A stretch of 64,000 nucleotides of DNA, taken from the NCBI GenBank assembly GCA_000711775.1, contig ARYC01001232.1, positions 24,984 to 88,983 on the forward strand. Direction: 5' to 3'. Positions 38,591-52,800 of the stretch are shown here, piece by piece. Every line of letters begins with the position of its first letter. Positions within the stretch are counted from its first letter, which is position 1. Under the pieces are notes generated by a model. That model was given only the letters and a program-made list of their open reading frames with translations. It did not search any database and was not told the DNA's origin. The position numbers were made by a program, and so were the translations under genes. Source of the DNA: Oxytricha trifallax. Taxonomy: Eukaryota; Ciliophora; Spirotrichea; Sporadotrichida; Oxytrichidae.

Positions 38591-40779
38591 TCATTAAAAA
38601 ATATAATGCTATAAATATATTTTGTTATCAGGTATAAAGTTGTTATTAGAGGTGCCTGTGCTTATTTATACCTGGTTTGAGTCATCGCTTACTTTGTGTA
38701 TTTTACCACTGCTATTCTGGTTGAATTGCCCGCTGCTTCCACTTCCTATCATTATCTTTGGCATATCTTGTTAAATAAACAATATATATTTTGATTCTTT
38801 TTAATTTTGAAGTTCCTTCTCTTCTTCTTGACTATCAGAAGCAGAATCTATCTAGTTGTTAAAAACTATATTCTAGTCTGAAGGGGTATCCTGTTTTATC
38901 AGATATAAAGAAACATATTTAAAGTTTAATGTTGTCTTTTGAACTGACTCTACTACTTAGAAGCTGAGGAGGTAAGCGGCTCGTCGTGATTAGGGTTGAC
39001 TCCAATCTAACTTCTGAAAGCAAGGTTATGGCTTTTTTATTTTATCATTTTTAGTCTTTCAAAATCGTTGTTGCTGCTAGTCGTTTCAATTTGCAGGTCT
39101 TCTATTCTTTCATCGTCTGTTTTATTCCCTCCAAACTTAGGATAAAAAATATAGAAAAATCTCTGTTTTTAAAAGTGATCCTGTTAGAAACCGATGAAGG
39201 AATTATTTTTCTTTAAGTTATTCTTTTCAAAGTTAAAACTCTTTTATGCAGAATTCTTTGTAGAGTCAATGTTTTGAGGTTTTAGTCTCATAGGGGATAT
39301 GCTTGACATATAAGATTTTTAAACAACTTATTTCTGCTTCTTCCACTTCTCAAATTAGGCAACTGACTCAGGATGATTAAGCTATAAAATATCATATATA
39401 ATTTGATTCATTATCTTACAATTCTATTTGCTTAGATCAGGTTTAGATTCAAGTATTCATTTATTATGTACAGGGCTCCTTCTTTGCATGAAGGATTAGA
39501 CATGTGTTTCTCTAAATTTAGCTTCTTAATAAAAACTTATTCGCATTGGCTGAATACTTGTCGGAACTACTCAATTTCTAAAGAATCGCTAATTAAGGAA
39601 AATAGCTTACAGTGGTTTCTTCTATAGTCTAGAAGTCTAGCAATAAAATTAACAACATTTACAACAGATATGGATTGCTAGTCAAGACAACTTAAATGCT
39701 AAAGTAGCCCATTTATTTTGTAGCCATCACCCTGTACAGTATTTTTAATTTTGAATTAACTTACGAAAAATAGTCTCTTGACATAGTTGGAACTCAACAT
39801 AGGTTTATTGGTAAAATAATATTCTTCAAAGCTTTTTAGATTGTTAGAGAATTTCTCAGGTCTCAGTTCTAATTCCTCAAGCAATTCTATGACTCTTCTT
39901 TCACACTCTGGCATGACTTGCTGCTTACTGAGTCCTCCTGTGAAAGATTAGGTTAAATTTGGATTCGTCTTCATAAAAAATCATGAAATATTGTAACAAA
40001 GATTATTTCACAGGGCTTTTCATTTAACCTAGATTGTCGTCTGAATGCCCAGATTTGTCTGAAACGTCGGAGACTCTATGATAGTTCTACTCTTTGAGTA
40101 AATTATCCTGATTTCATACAAATTTTAGAAATACTATCTCATATATTCCTTATCTATATTGATAAATGAATATAAGCATTATATTTTAAAATAGAGTAGA
40201 TAAGCAGTTTTAGGTGTATTTTATTATTAAATTACCTTTCATCTGGATAAACTCTATAATGTCCTTATCGTCAAAAATATTGAAACTGGAGCACAGTTCA
40301 TTCATGTATTATAAAATTAAAGTAATTTTAAATTATTCTATGTTTAGTTTTAATCTATAGAGCACGAATTATATATAATAGTTAAATTTAATTTACTTGA
40401 AAGGGATATTTTCCTTGACTCAATGACCTAATCTTTTAGCTTATTCAACTTCTTAGGAGGAAATTTGGGTAAATACTTTTTCGTTTTAGATAGCTATTTC
40501 AATTTGATTAAGTATGATTTTTGGAGAGGTGAATTATAGATAAAATTATGATTACCTAAATATGAAGGTCTCTAAATTCACTGATATCAATCAGATCAAC
40601 AGCACCATTGTCTTCATCTGAGTCTCCATTGTAGTGCATAAACCTAAAACATTAAGTATTCAACCTTGTAATTAATAATACAATAACAGATGTATTTATC
40701 GTTGAGTTGAGGCTGCCTATGGAATGGAGAAGGTGATGGCTCTTTGAGTCATTGGATATTGCTGCGGAGAATCTTGCAT
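38591..40779 (-). CDS. PX-domain (sorting-nexin-like) protein gene
   Basis: Start ATG at 40779 (MQDSPQQYPMTQRAITFSIP). A 44-nt intron (40644-40687) joins QRQIHL to FMHYNGDSDEDNGAVDLIDI. Next: LSKTKKYLPKFPPKKLNKLK, VIESRKISLSS and YMNELCSSFNIFDDKDIIEF match the second half of a PX domain (Pro-rich PPxxPPKKL loop, then R..LxxYxxxL), which binds phosphoinositides on endosomal membranes. After EQNYHRVSDVSDKSGHSDDN a 91-nt intron (39938-40028) leads to a helical region (ECERRVIELLEELELRPEKF ... FIARLLDYRRNHCKLFSLIS), then a 38-nt intron (39382-39419) and a Ser/Asn/Gln-rich tail ending at TGA 38591-38593. IESs probably separate the blocks around 40150-40390. The first half of PX is not clearly seen. 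Confidence 0.75.
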
Positions 40780-40970
40780 CGTACCTCTAAGTAAAATCTT
40801 AAACCTTTAATGTTTCTCCTCGATATTTAATCTAATAATATTTATCTTTAATTTTTACTTTATTTAATGTCTATCGCAATATATGAAAAGCTTCTCCAAT
40901 ATACTTAGTAATTACAAGTTTTTATTAATCCAAAATTATAACAATTTATTATATTAATCTAGCTCCAAAT
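40780..40970. promoter_or_regulatory. 191-bp divergent intergenic region
   Basis: It separates the ATGs of the PX gene (-) and the OSCA-like gene (+). It is AT-rich, with no distinct motif. If the two genes sit on different macronuclear nanochromosomes, both 5' chromosome ends must fall in this short interval or the two share a two-gene chromosome. Confidence 0.4.
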
Positions 40971-43900
40971 GGATCCTCCAAAAATTGAGGAGCTTAAAGA
41001 AAGCATAATATTATTATAAGATAATTAAGGTCATCCTTTCGATAATATAGTTGATTAAGAATAAAAATTCCCTAAACAAGTCCGATATAATTACGAATAC
41101 GATTCAAATCCTTAAAATATACCATCTAATGTAGCAGTTTTGGGATAATAATAATAAAACTTTGAGGAAATTTAAGCTTAAGATACGGACCCTGAGGCTC
41201 AAAATTTATTAAACAATTTCAATGGATTAGATGGGAATTAAAAAATGGCAAATAACATAGCAGAAAATAGGTAATCCCTCTCTGCGACTATTATGAATAG
41301 AATTCACCAAAGATTGACAAATTTTAATTAACAGCAAATCGAGGAAGAATAAGAATCTTTAAATGAACAGATTCATCAAGACCTTAATTAAATCTAATAA
41401 GAGGAGATGTTATTGCAAAATCAAAACCCAATACTCGAAGTATAAATTTAAGACTCTATTAAAAAACATCTAATTAAGATCATTAAAAACGGATGAATTT
41501 TATATATGAAATTTAATTCCTGAGTTTTTATCAATAATTTTCTCTTTTATTTTTATATTTATTATAAAAGGAGTATAGTATATCAAGGATAATTCCGTAT
41601 TTATAATATTGTTCAAATTTAAAGAAAGGGATTAATTATATCTGTGATTTATATTTTCTAATTAGCTTGTTCAACTATTTATACCATCTTAATATTTAAG
41701 ATTAATGATTTAAGTTTTTCAAATAATTGATCTTTAAAAACAAATAATAACAAGTTTTCTGCAATAAAGGAAATGACTGATCTTTAGTAAAAAGGCAAAA
41801 AAAATATTATTTTTTAATTAATTGAAAATTGGAAGCAATAAAGTAAACTATTAATATAAGATTTGAGATAAATTTGCATTATACTAAAGATGTTATCCTC
41901 TTAGGAATCTCAATAAAATTCTAAAAATCCTAATTATATTCAGTTTTTTAAAAAAGAAATAAAAATAATATAATATATTGTCTAAAAATTTAATAAAAGA
42001 GAATTCAGATTTTATAAAAAATCATAAAATAAATAAATATATATTATTTTTTAGTTTTAAATGATGAAGAAGGTGTCTAAGATGCTTAAAATAGAGAGAC
42101 CTAAGCATGGAATTTAGATGCATCAAATGGCCTATCTTACTCTAAGATGAAAATGGTGACTGATAGCAGACATCCAAGAATGATTAAAAATGGCTAAAAA
42201 GCTCCTATTCCAGTTTTCAAGTCAAACACAGGATGGCATTGTGCCTGTAACAAATTTAGGAAATCAGACCTTGCGGATCTAGGAGTGGGTGTTACTGTAT
42301 ACTTTAAAATGCTTAAATTTATGATGATCCTATTTCTTTGGTTCACGATTTTAAGCATACCAGCACTCTTATTCTACTACTCTGGTAATTAGATATAGAA
42401 AGATAAAATCTCGATTAAAAACATACTCTCTGCCTTTTCACTTGGAAACATCGGATAAGCCTCAAACACCTGTAATTATGGCAATCTAGACAATCAAGAT
42501 CATGTCAACTTGTTTTGCTCTTATGGAGTCCTGGACTCTTTATATGAGTATGGATTTAAAACTGGTAAATCCTAATGTCCTTAAGATTTTTCCACTAGTT
42601 TAATAGTTGATAGTAAATGCAGCTATCAAAATATGGGTGACACTTATTTCAAGAAAATCAACAATTAGTTTGAATTTAAAATAGTTTTAGTTTAAGTTTG
42701 AAACTCAATGTAAGGGGAAAAGCCAATGCGACTTTTAATTATTAAAGAACAATTTTGATCAAACTAAATGCTAAATTAAGTCAGATACAGTTGTCTTTGT
42801 TTAGGCTCTTTGTTAAAATATAGAAGTTCATATTCCTTTTACAAATTATACTATGACAAGAGCTAATTTGGCTATTTTGATAGTTTTTAATTAATTAATA
42901 TTTTAACTTAAATATTAGTATTGTGTGATATAGCGGTGGTGATTTCATTCATTATTGCAATTTAGATGTAAGATTTATTAAATAAATATCTTATAGTTTA
43001 CGAATTTATGAGAAGTAAGAAAACAAATTTGTAAATAGAAATTCATTGAAGACAGAGAATTTTGCAGCGACCATAAAACAATTGCCTTCTTCTCTTCTAT
43101 TGAAAAATTTGTAAGAGTATAAAGCATTACTATGGGATCACATTGAGAATATTATTGGTAGAGAAAGGTAATGCATTGAAAAATTATCAGACAATACAAT
43201 TGATCACACACAAATTGTCAATATACATTTTGGAATGAGTGATTATGGAAAAATCAAGATTTTACTGATGGTTTACAATAAATAGATTTTTATATTAAAA
43301 CTTATGGGATTGCTTAAATTATTTCTGATTAAAAATATTCTATTTTTCTTTATTTAAAGAGTTAACAATTAGTAAAAAATAAAAATGTTTATTTGCTCAA
43401 TGATTAGTGAAAATAATTATATTTAATTATATTTAATAGCAATTATTAACATTATTTTTACATAAAGTACAAAAAGGGCAATTTATGATATTATTTAGAA
43501 TAATTTCTAAAATTAATAAAAATTTTAAACTTAAAAGACATTTTACCAACAGAAATTTATTTTGAATATAATTGAGTTTTGTGAATGATGTGAAGCTCAT
43601 GGTTCAATTAGAAGCCAAACGCAGAAGAACAAAATCAAAAAAGCTCTTAGAAAAAATAGATAAACAAATCAAGCATAGAAATAGAATTATAGACATAAGG
43701 CTTTCAGTATTTAAGAGATTTGAGAGCACGAATTAAAACAAAGTAGTAAATGCTTATGTTATGTTTAGATCAATGGAAGGGAAACACAGGGTGCTCAATG
43801 CTTTTAAGGATGGTTCTATCACACGATTCTTTAAGACATACTTCTGCTGCAAGTGCATTCATTATAATAAAAAGAAGTTTCTAGGCAAGTGGATTAAAGT

Positions 43901-46117
43901 CAAGGAAGCCAAAGCTCCAGATATCATTCTATGGGAAAACTTGAAAACTGGAAAGTGTTCAAGATTTTGGAGAATATTACTAATAGCTATAGTCACAGTC
44001 ATAATTATAGTAGCCGCCTTTTTCATAATTATTGAAGCTAAGAACTTTGAAAATAAAGCTCAGGATTTCTCTCCTTAAATAGAATGTCCAGATTAAGTTG
44101 TTTCTAAATAAGAAGCTTATGATGATTAGCTAAAATCTAAGGAAAATAGAATCGGGTTGATGCACTGCTATTGTTAGGATTAATTTTACGTACAAGGCAT
44201 TCAAATAAACGATATATTATTTGACAACGGAGAACACTATTTTTTTGTATTTATTTTTATTGCTCAGATTGGTTGTACTATTACACCATTTCAAATAGTT
44301 TCATTTTTCTTGTTGCTTTAATTAAATAATAAAAAGAAAGAATTTCTCTATACATTAGAAATTTTATAATGTGTAAAACTTGCTTTTGTAATCTCAGTAA
44401 TAAATGTAATTGCAAAGACCTTAATGAGAGGTAATCTTTTAATCTATATTAATTATAATAGTTATTACTAAATTTGAGCAACATCACACTAAAACAGAGG
44501 AAATATTTTCTAGCATGGCTAAGATGTTCGTGATATCCTTTATTAACACAGTAATTTTATTAATGTTTAAATTGATAAATAGGGCATTATCATTTTCATT
44601 GTAAATATGAACTTTGGGTTTAAGACTGGATCAGTTCCTCTTTTCTAAGGCTAATTCAAAGAATTTACTGTCGAATGGTATAGAGTAGTTGGGACCACAA
44701 TTGTAAGAATTATTTTTATCATAAACCTTAATTTGTAGTGTCTTACAATGTTAATAAATGTGATTTCCCCACACATTTCGAATCTGCTTTTCCAACTTAT
44801 GATGAGTTGCAAGCGATGCTGTGATAGAGGTTGTTCTTGTGACAGAAGAAAAACAAAACAGCTTCTCTAAAGTGAGTATGAAAACATCAATACGGGTACA
44901 GAATTACTCTTGGAATTTAGATACTCTTCTATTCTTACAGTAATTTACACAATAATGATGTACTCCCCTGGCTTACCACTGCTCTATCCAGTGGCATTTT
45001 TAAGTTTCTTCCTCACCTACTGGTTCGATAAATTCTTCTGTAAGTAACAATATAATTGTATTCTAATTTGATTTAGTATTGAAACTCTACAGAAAGCCCC
45101 CTTCTCACACGATAGATTTATCTTCATAGACTGTATAATTGATGTACTTTGCCCTAATTCTTCACTATGTAATTGGTCTGTATATGTACTCAAACATCAC
45201 AATTTTGACACCAAATTATTCAGAAGATATAGGCTACGATATTAATTAGTTCTTAAATCTAGAGAGCGGATTCTTTTATAGATTCTACAGTTGGCACTGT
45301 ATACTTTTGGTCCTCTCAGCTATCTTCTTAATTTTAATTTATACAATCATAGATATTTTATATCTCTTATTTTTTTTTAATTTTAATTATAATTTTATAG
45401 CTGTCCTTATCATTGTCATTATTTTGTTAAGAAACACTCTAGGAAGATTTTTATGCTGTTGGTGTAAAATTTGCAAAAAACACAAAATATTAACGTCAGA
45501 AAGTTTCAAAATATATTTTTAAGTGATCTTGTATCAAGTGATTTTTATCAAGAGTTATTTATTTATAATGATATAAAATATCATTTACAAAAAATATAAA
45601 TAAAATTTTTATTTTTTAGTTATCATTCTAACAACTACTGAAAGAATTCAAAAAGACTAAGCTAGAATATCTAGAATATAAAGAGAGCCTCAGGACAGGA
45701 GAATACTTTGACAAAAGAATTTACCCAATAATAGATAAGCACATCGCAAGACTTCAACATAAAATGCGAGTGATTAATTCACAATTCCTTCAACTATTGA
45801 GATAGTACAATATCTCAATTGATAAAGAGCAGATTTATAATTAAGATGGGTCACCCAGAAGAGATTTAGAGAACATTAATATTGATGGGTAGTTGAAGCA
45901 ATTTATGCGCAAGACAAATTCATTTAGAATTGTCAATAGACTCAAGAGTCATATATACTCTTATGACATCATAATTTAAAAATTTAAATTAGAAAAAAAA
46001 ATGGAATAAAAATTGTGTGATGAATTTAATTTATTATTAATTTTTAAAATCAAGGATAATGAATACTACTAAGGCGTTTATGAAGTAGAAAATTATTTGA
46101 AAAACCATCATGAATGA
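40971..46117 (+). CDS. OSCA/CSC1/TMEM63-like cation channel gene
   Basis: ATG 40971 opens a Gln/Asn-rich N-terminus. After a gap (about 41495-42056, presumably IES): YFKMLKFMMILFLWFTILSI (TM), a Cys-containing loop, a TM pair, the cytosolic RNA-recognition-like part (AATIKQLP; VNAYVMFRSMEGKHRVLNAF; EAKAPDIILWENL, cf. the APEPxDIxWENL motif of OSCA/CSC1), then further helices including FINTGIIIFIVNMNF, MMYSPGLPLLYPVAFLSFFL, YWFDKFFLLKLYRKPP. These motifs are typical of the osmo/mechanosensitive 7TM channel family in the plasma membrane. Introns: 43015-43055, 44431-44461, 44551-44582, 45040-45076, 45523-45619. The C-terminus is coiled-coil-like (KEFKKTKLEYLEYKESL..); TGA 46115-46117. Confidence 0.82.
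42675..42694. other. 20-bp mini-IES with pointer AGTTTGAA in the OSCA-like gene
   Basis: AGTTTGAA is at 42667-42674 and 42695-42702 (28-bp period). Collapsing gives KINNQFETQCKGKSQCDF in frame; otherwise the frame ends at TGA. Confidence 0.8.
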
Positions 46118-46639
46118 TATTAAAATTATCTATTATACTATAATATAACATAATTCAATCGACTGAGTAAGATATTAATTTTTTTAATTTGTTTTTTCAT
46201 TTATAGTACCTCTATAGTTTTATTTTTTTCAAAATTCTATAAATAACCTAATTAAAATTATTAGAGTTTGTGTTAATCAAAATTATATTTTATAATCCCT
46301 TTTAAATAGGAATTTACTTTCATGAAATTCAATAGAATCATCATTTTATTATTTTTTAATAAATATTGTAGACATGCTAATAATTTGTAAATTAAATAAA
46401 ACTAAAATTAATAAATTTTTAGAAGTGTCTTTTTAGATTATATTTAAACAAATTATGAATATCTGATTATATATATCTGGCTGGCTTAAGCCTAAGTATT
46501 AATTCCGTACAGCTTTAAATAATAATAATAATATATATACATGTATACTAAATAAAAATTTAATAATGCCAAGATATTAATATCTGATAAATTTAAATTT
46601 ATTGTTTTTCCAATCTATTATATTTTTGACTTTGACAAT
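46118..46639. other. Intergenic AT-rich DNA between convergent genes
   Basis: No feature was recognised. The stop of the cadherin-like gene on the minus strand probably lies in or near the right end of this stretch. Confidence 0.35.
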
Positions 46640-46835
46640 TCATATAATTTAATGTTATTTATAAATAAATTTTCGACTGATAATTCAGGTAAAATTTATT
46701 CTCTTTTATTGATTTGTTTTTCAAATTTGCTTTATTAGCCCAAGGTTTAACCTACTTGATCTATATACAACTCATTCATTGGTTCAAGTTTTAGCCTTGC
46801 ATTCCTTTACTTAAATGATTATTTTCTCCCTATTT
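46640..46835 (-). CDS. Cadherin-like gene 1, C-terminal tail block
   Basis: It encodes QRNARLKLEPMNELYIDQVG, QTLGQQSKFEKQINKREQI and LPELSVENL. It is hydrophilic and presumably cytoplasmic. The frame stays open beyond 46640; the stop was not fixed. Confidence 0.6.
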
Positions 46836-49800
46836 TTGTTTCTTTATGTTAATTTGAGATAATTAATTTAATTAACAAATACTAGTAATTTATTTAAACA
46901 TTCAAATAAGTATTTGAGAAATCTAAGGTTTACATAAGATTAGTTTAAGAAGTATCGATCTCTAAATTTGAATTAAACTAATCATGTGAAGAATCTTTGT
47001 CTTATTATTTCAACATAGAGGCTTAAGTAAATTATGTTGTATTTTGAGTTATTTATACAGTTTTTTATAGGTTTTTGTTCTTAATATATTATATATATTT
47101 ATTCTTTAAGTAGAGAGCAGCTTATTTACCTACTACTGTCAATATAAATAATGTCAAAAATAATTTTAACCTACATTTTATATTAATTATAGCAGCATGA
47201 AATTAACTATCACATTGAAAACTTTATTTAAATAAAAACTTGGATAAAAAATGAATAATTATTTGTTTTGGTAAAACGATTATAGCGATGAGGGACCAAC
47301 CGAGTTTATTCTGAAAATCTAAATCTGTAACAAAATCCGTAAACATTAAACTCATATACAAACACACTAAAAATGTCATCTCATTAAATAGGTCAATTTT
47401 ATAGAATTCTATATAAATTACTCTATTATTTTCTTTTAACTATAATTTTAAACCAAATATGATAAAAATAATAGTATTTTACTAATTTCACTCAATTTTA
47501 TTTTGATAAGATTTTTCCATGGGTTGAACTGTAACTTAGAAAAAAATAACGACCAGTGAAATCCATATTTATAAGTATAGTTGAATCATGAATCCAAAAA
47601 GTGGTAAGGAAATTGCAAATAATAGCCTTCTTAGTAAAAATAGCAAAATATAATTTCTAGAATATGTTTTCTGTGAATTTGTATTTTCAAATAAAGTGCT
47701 AAATTTTTGGATGAAAATATTAATAATAAAATTATTGTATTTAGAGATTAAATGTAAAAACATTTTAAATGAAAAAGCTATCAGAAAAACTCAATTTATT
47801 TTCGTAGAATAAGTAAACTTCCTTATAAAAAAAATTACATTTAAAATTTTTAATCATAATAATATATTAAATATTTTACAAGATAAAGATTGGGAAAAAA
47901 GCTAGCAAGGCAATGACCACAAAAGTTAAAAATATGTTAATTTATTAGATTGTATTCTCGTACAGTAAATAGTAAAATACTATGTGAAATGACATTATAA
48001 AATAATAATTATATTATCAATTAATTAATCAATTACATAAATTGAATAATTATTTTTTATACTGAGGCAGCAAAATAACTCTCGATTGAAAATCTAAAAA
48101 ACCAACTATAATAGATCTTTGCTTAAAATCCTTTATAAAACCCAATAGCTTTCTTTTTAATAAATGAACTTTGACTGTCTATCTTTTAGTCCTTGAGATT
48201 TAATGGTTTGCTGATTAATTTGTCAAGTATGATACATATAAAATATTTTAATTTACTAAGAAAAATAGAAATCATTTTATTTGTCAATTAATTCTATTAA
48301 GATACAATCAATCAAAATCTTAAAAGGGCTTAAGAAAAATAGATAAAATTTTTTTTCTTTGAAAAATCTTCATTATTTTAAACAAGAAAGTTAAGTTTTA
48401 AATAAAAATAGGTATTTAAAAAAAATTAAAATAGAGAGAAGGTTTTTTTTATCGAATTTAAGCTTACTAACATGTACTATTGTTTATTCATACAAAATTA
48501 TATATTGCGGTGAGTTTATATATTAAATAACTAAAATAAATCTTTAATTCTATTTTTTCTGCATTTATAGAGAATATATTTTTTTCAAAAAAAAATATTA
48601 TATTTCATAATTTACTTTTCAAAGCTCCTTTAAACTAAACTATTTAAAATAAAATAACAAAAGTATGATAAGAGCTATTCCAACACTCATAAATATGATA
48701 TAGTTCTTTAGTATAACAAAAATGTAGATTGAATCATATCCTAGAACTTGATATTGAGGTCCCAGTTATAATTAATCGCTAGTATCATAATTTTTAAATT
48801 GATTTTTTATAATTTAAAGTATAAAAACATTTTTATTTAATGTATCTTCCTCTTCGCCTGATTCTAAATAGGGGATCTAATTAAGGAATTCAAAATCTGG
48901 TAAGATGTTCATGTTTGCTAAGTCAATTAAGAAACTAAGGAAATAATTCGCGTTTCCTGGAAATTCCAATTTAAAAAGAGGTAAATGTGTGATAAGTTAA
49001 AGTGTGTTTATCGCTCCCCAAATCAGAGATAATGCATGTTTAAATCAAAATATAAATTTTTGTTTAATATAAAAATTATTTTTACATGTTAAAGTACGAA
49101 TTATAGAACAAAACTTGAATAAATTCCAGCTTATAAAGACTATTATATAGGAGCTCCCAAGCTTTAAATTTGTTAAGCATCCGCTATAAAAAATGATTGT
49201 TAATAAATTAATGAAAAAATTACCTTCACTGAGTTGTTTTGGCATTTAATTCTGTAGAATAAATTTATTTCTTACTGAGCTCGTTCCTAAATATCTTTTT
49301 CCAATTTTTACTGGTATAGGATTTAATAATGTTATATTTACTCTTATTTCATCATAAACCTATGAAAACAATTTACAAAAAAAATATATCACTTACACCT
49401 GTTGAAGAAACAAGAGTTGGATTAAAAATATCTAACTAAATTTGCATTTTCTTATTCTATTACATAAATAAAATTGAATTTATTTAATGATTATTTGGGG
49501 GGGGGAAGTTTCCTGCACTGGTTTATGATAAAAAAAAATTTAGGGAAGTTTCCTGCATTTTTTTTAATTTTTTAATTTTAAATTTTTTTAATTTAAATTA
49601 ATCTTTATAACAACTATCAACAAACTTCAGGACTAATTTCATTGTTATAATTATACTTTAATTTATTAATCAATAGTCAATATCTTTCTTCAAATTTCAA
49701 AAACTCTAACATTTTTCATCTGATATTTGTAGGTTCTGTCTCGTAAAATTTTTAATGCTTTACTATAAATATTTCAAATATTGTATCCAATTGTAAGTGA

Positions 49801-52800
49801 AATTTTTATTTAATTTTTCTTGTTCTAACCATGCCTATATAATGTTAAACTATATTTTCATTTGCTACTTCAATGATTAATATTATGCTCTTAATATTTA
49901 ATTGGTCATAAAAATATTAAATTTGTTAATTTATGTAAAATTTATTAAATTTAACATAAATATAAAAAAAGTGCAGGAAACTTCCTCCCCCCGATTATTT
50001 TAAGCTAAATATATTATTATTTTTTATCAATAGTACTGCTTAATATACCAATTATTTATTTTAGCAGAACTTCCACCCTTATTAATTAATTCAACTTGAA
50101 TTTTAATATCACTAAAGTTTCTTGCATATTAATTATAGCTTAAATCTTAATTCACACTTATAAATACAATTCCATTCATTGTCACTTTAGTAATTTATGA
50201 TGAAAATTCCTTTACTTTTTCTTTGAATTATTGCGGTTATCTTTCATAGTAAAATTCTGATTATTAATAATCTAAAGTCTATTCATAGAGGTGAAGTTAT
50301 GTTTCGTTTTAATAATTTGGCTAAGAATTTTAAGGTTATTTTACAACTGTCAATACAAAATAATTTATTTTTAAAATATAGAATTAAATCATTATAGGAG
50401 TTGGTAAGTATTAGTAAAAGGATTACCTTCATAATTATCATTAAGAGTAAATTTTATTATGTAAAAACCGGCATGATTATCATCAGGGTTGAACTCTATC
50501 ATGTTTTTAGGTTCATCAAATTTAGCGAAACTTTGAGCTTCATTTAATTAAACATCCATTGTCACTGTGTCTCCATCTTTATCTGATGTCAGTGGGAGGT
50601 TGTACTCAATCTTTATGCCAGCTATTAATTATAATTTTATAATAAAAATTTTATATAGTCAATGAATTAATTGGATCTACGAATTAAGGTTTATATTAAT
50701 TAGTCTACACGTTTATAACAGAGGGTTCAATAGCTTTCTAAGTGACATTTAACATCCATATAAATTCAGTATTTAATTGTTAACCAGGTGCCCATATTTA
50801 TAATAGTAGCAGTAACTATTATTTCATATAACACCGATCATTTCATTTTGAGATGTTTGCACTGTAAATTATATGTCATTAGAATACTATATAAATGCTG
50901 GTAAGCTTGTACTGTTTGAAAGAGTAGCTTAATAAGTATAAGAATCGCCACAGTTATTAGTGAAAGTTAAAATATCACCAAGATTTATAGTCTTTTATCC
51001 TGAATCCACTTCATAATTTATTATCAATGGTTCGGTCCCATTTAATCAAAAATATAAAATGATGAAATATTAATGTGTAGGATTGGTCTAAAACCTCGCA
51101 ATAAACTGTCAATAAAAGAATATAAGGGTAAATATCTGAGCTATTATAAGGATTTGTATACTTTAAATTGATGTGATATTGCCCTTTTGCTGCTTAAGAA
51201 GTAGAGTGTATAGTGATTGTATAACTTGATGGATCGTAATTTAACAAGATCTAGAAAATTTTATTATTTTTCAAACCAATAAGACTAAATTTAAATTTAT
51301 TAATATAAAGATTGAGTTATCAGGAATAAGGCTTGGAGAAAGTGTGAAACTAGGGTAATGCTTTTAACAATAACTTTTTTGAGTAGTAAACAACGCCAAA
51401 TTTAGATATATTTACGTTGCATTAATATAATAAATTTTATTTCCGTTTTGAGTTTATAGGACCTATAAAATATTGGCAATTTTGTAATAAATTTAAATAT
51501 TTCTTATTATAGTTAACTGCGCAATCGTAAATTTCAATTAACAAGTTCATATAATTAAATTATATCGAAATAATTTACACATAGTTTTATTAATAGTGGA
51601 TACTTGAGAATCGATGAATTAAGTAGTAATTTAAAACGTATCTAATCCTGGAATTAAAGTAATATTATCAGCTTTGATTATAATTATTTAATTATTATAG
51701 CTAGAAAAGTGATTTATTTTTATTTATAAGTTCCCATCAATATAATTAAAGCTGTTAGTCAAAAAGCTAGTTTGTGTAATACTATGAATTCTTCTCTTAT
51801 CTGTACATATCTGATCTCCTGAATATAAAGAATTTACATTAAATTCAAAGTTTCCATTTTAAATTATCCAAGAAATTGAATAACTTCCAATTAATGAAAG
51901 TTTTTAAAGAGTGAATTGATTAGAGCAATAACTTGATTGTTTCGTGTTTGTAGTATCAGGATTATAGATAAAATTAAAAAAATACATTAAATGTGCTATT
52001 TAATAAGAAATCTTTTAGGATTCAATGATGAGAAAGATATAAAATATAATTTAAAAATATAATTTAAAAGCGCATTAAAACAATTTAAACAAAAACCCAT
52101 CAGATCTTGAAGACAAATCCTAAACATATTTAAATAATATGAAACTTTGTTTAGACAAAAATACAGTATTATTGTTTGAAAAAGAAGTCGATGAAAATGG
52201 CCAAACCAGTGTTTAAACAATAGGATTCTAGGCGTCAGGAGAGCATGTCAAACTATTCTTTGAGTTTATAATAATTCCTTGCTCATAAATACTTGACACT
52301 TTTGAATTAACGTGCATTCCAGCATATAGAGCATTGATTGATAATTATAATAATTTATAAGGACTATAAAATAAAGCATTAAAAGTGGAACTTGAATCTT
52401 TGTATATCAACACAAATAATATATATAAATAAAGTAAAATTTAATTTGGAAATGTAAGTTAATTTTCAATAAAATATTAGAAACTTTTATTATTTCAAAA
52501 AAATTTAGTATTATGCATTATTAAAATATCAATCATTATAAGGATTTCTTATAAAAAAATGAGACTAAAAATTTTTAAATATTATGAAAAGTTAGAAAAA
52601 AATATAATTAATAATAACATAAACAATAACAATACATATATAAATATATAAATAATATCAACCCCTCATTTACTTGAGCTAAGTTTTTAAACTTTATGGT
52701 AGTCTGTTTTAATTAAAAATTACTGGGGTATAGAGGTAGGATATTAGTTTACAAATTTTATTTTAATTAAAGTTAATAATTTGTAAAATATTTATTAATG

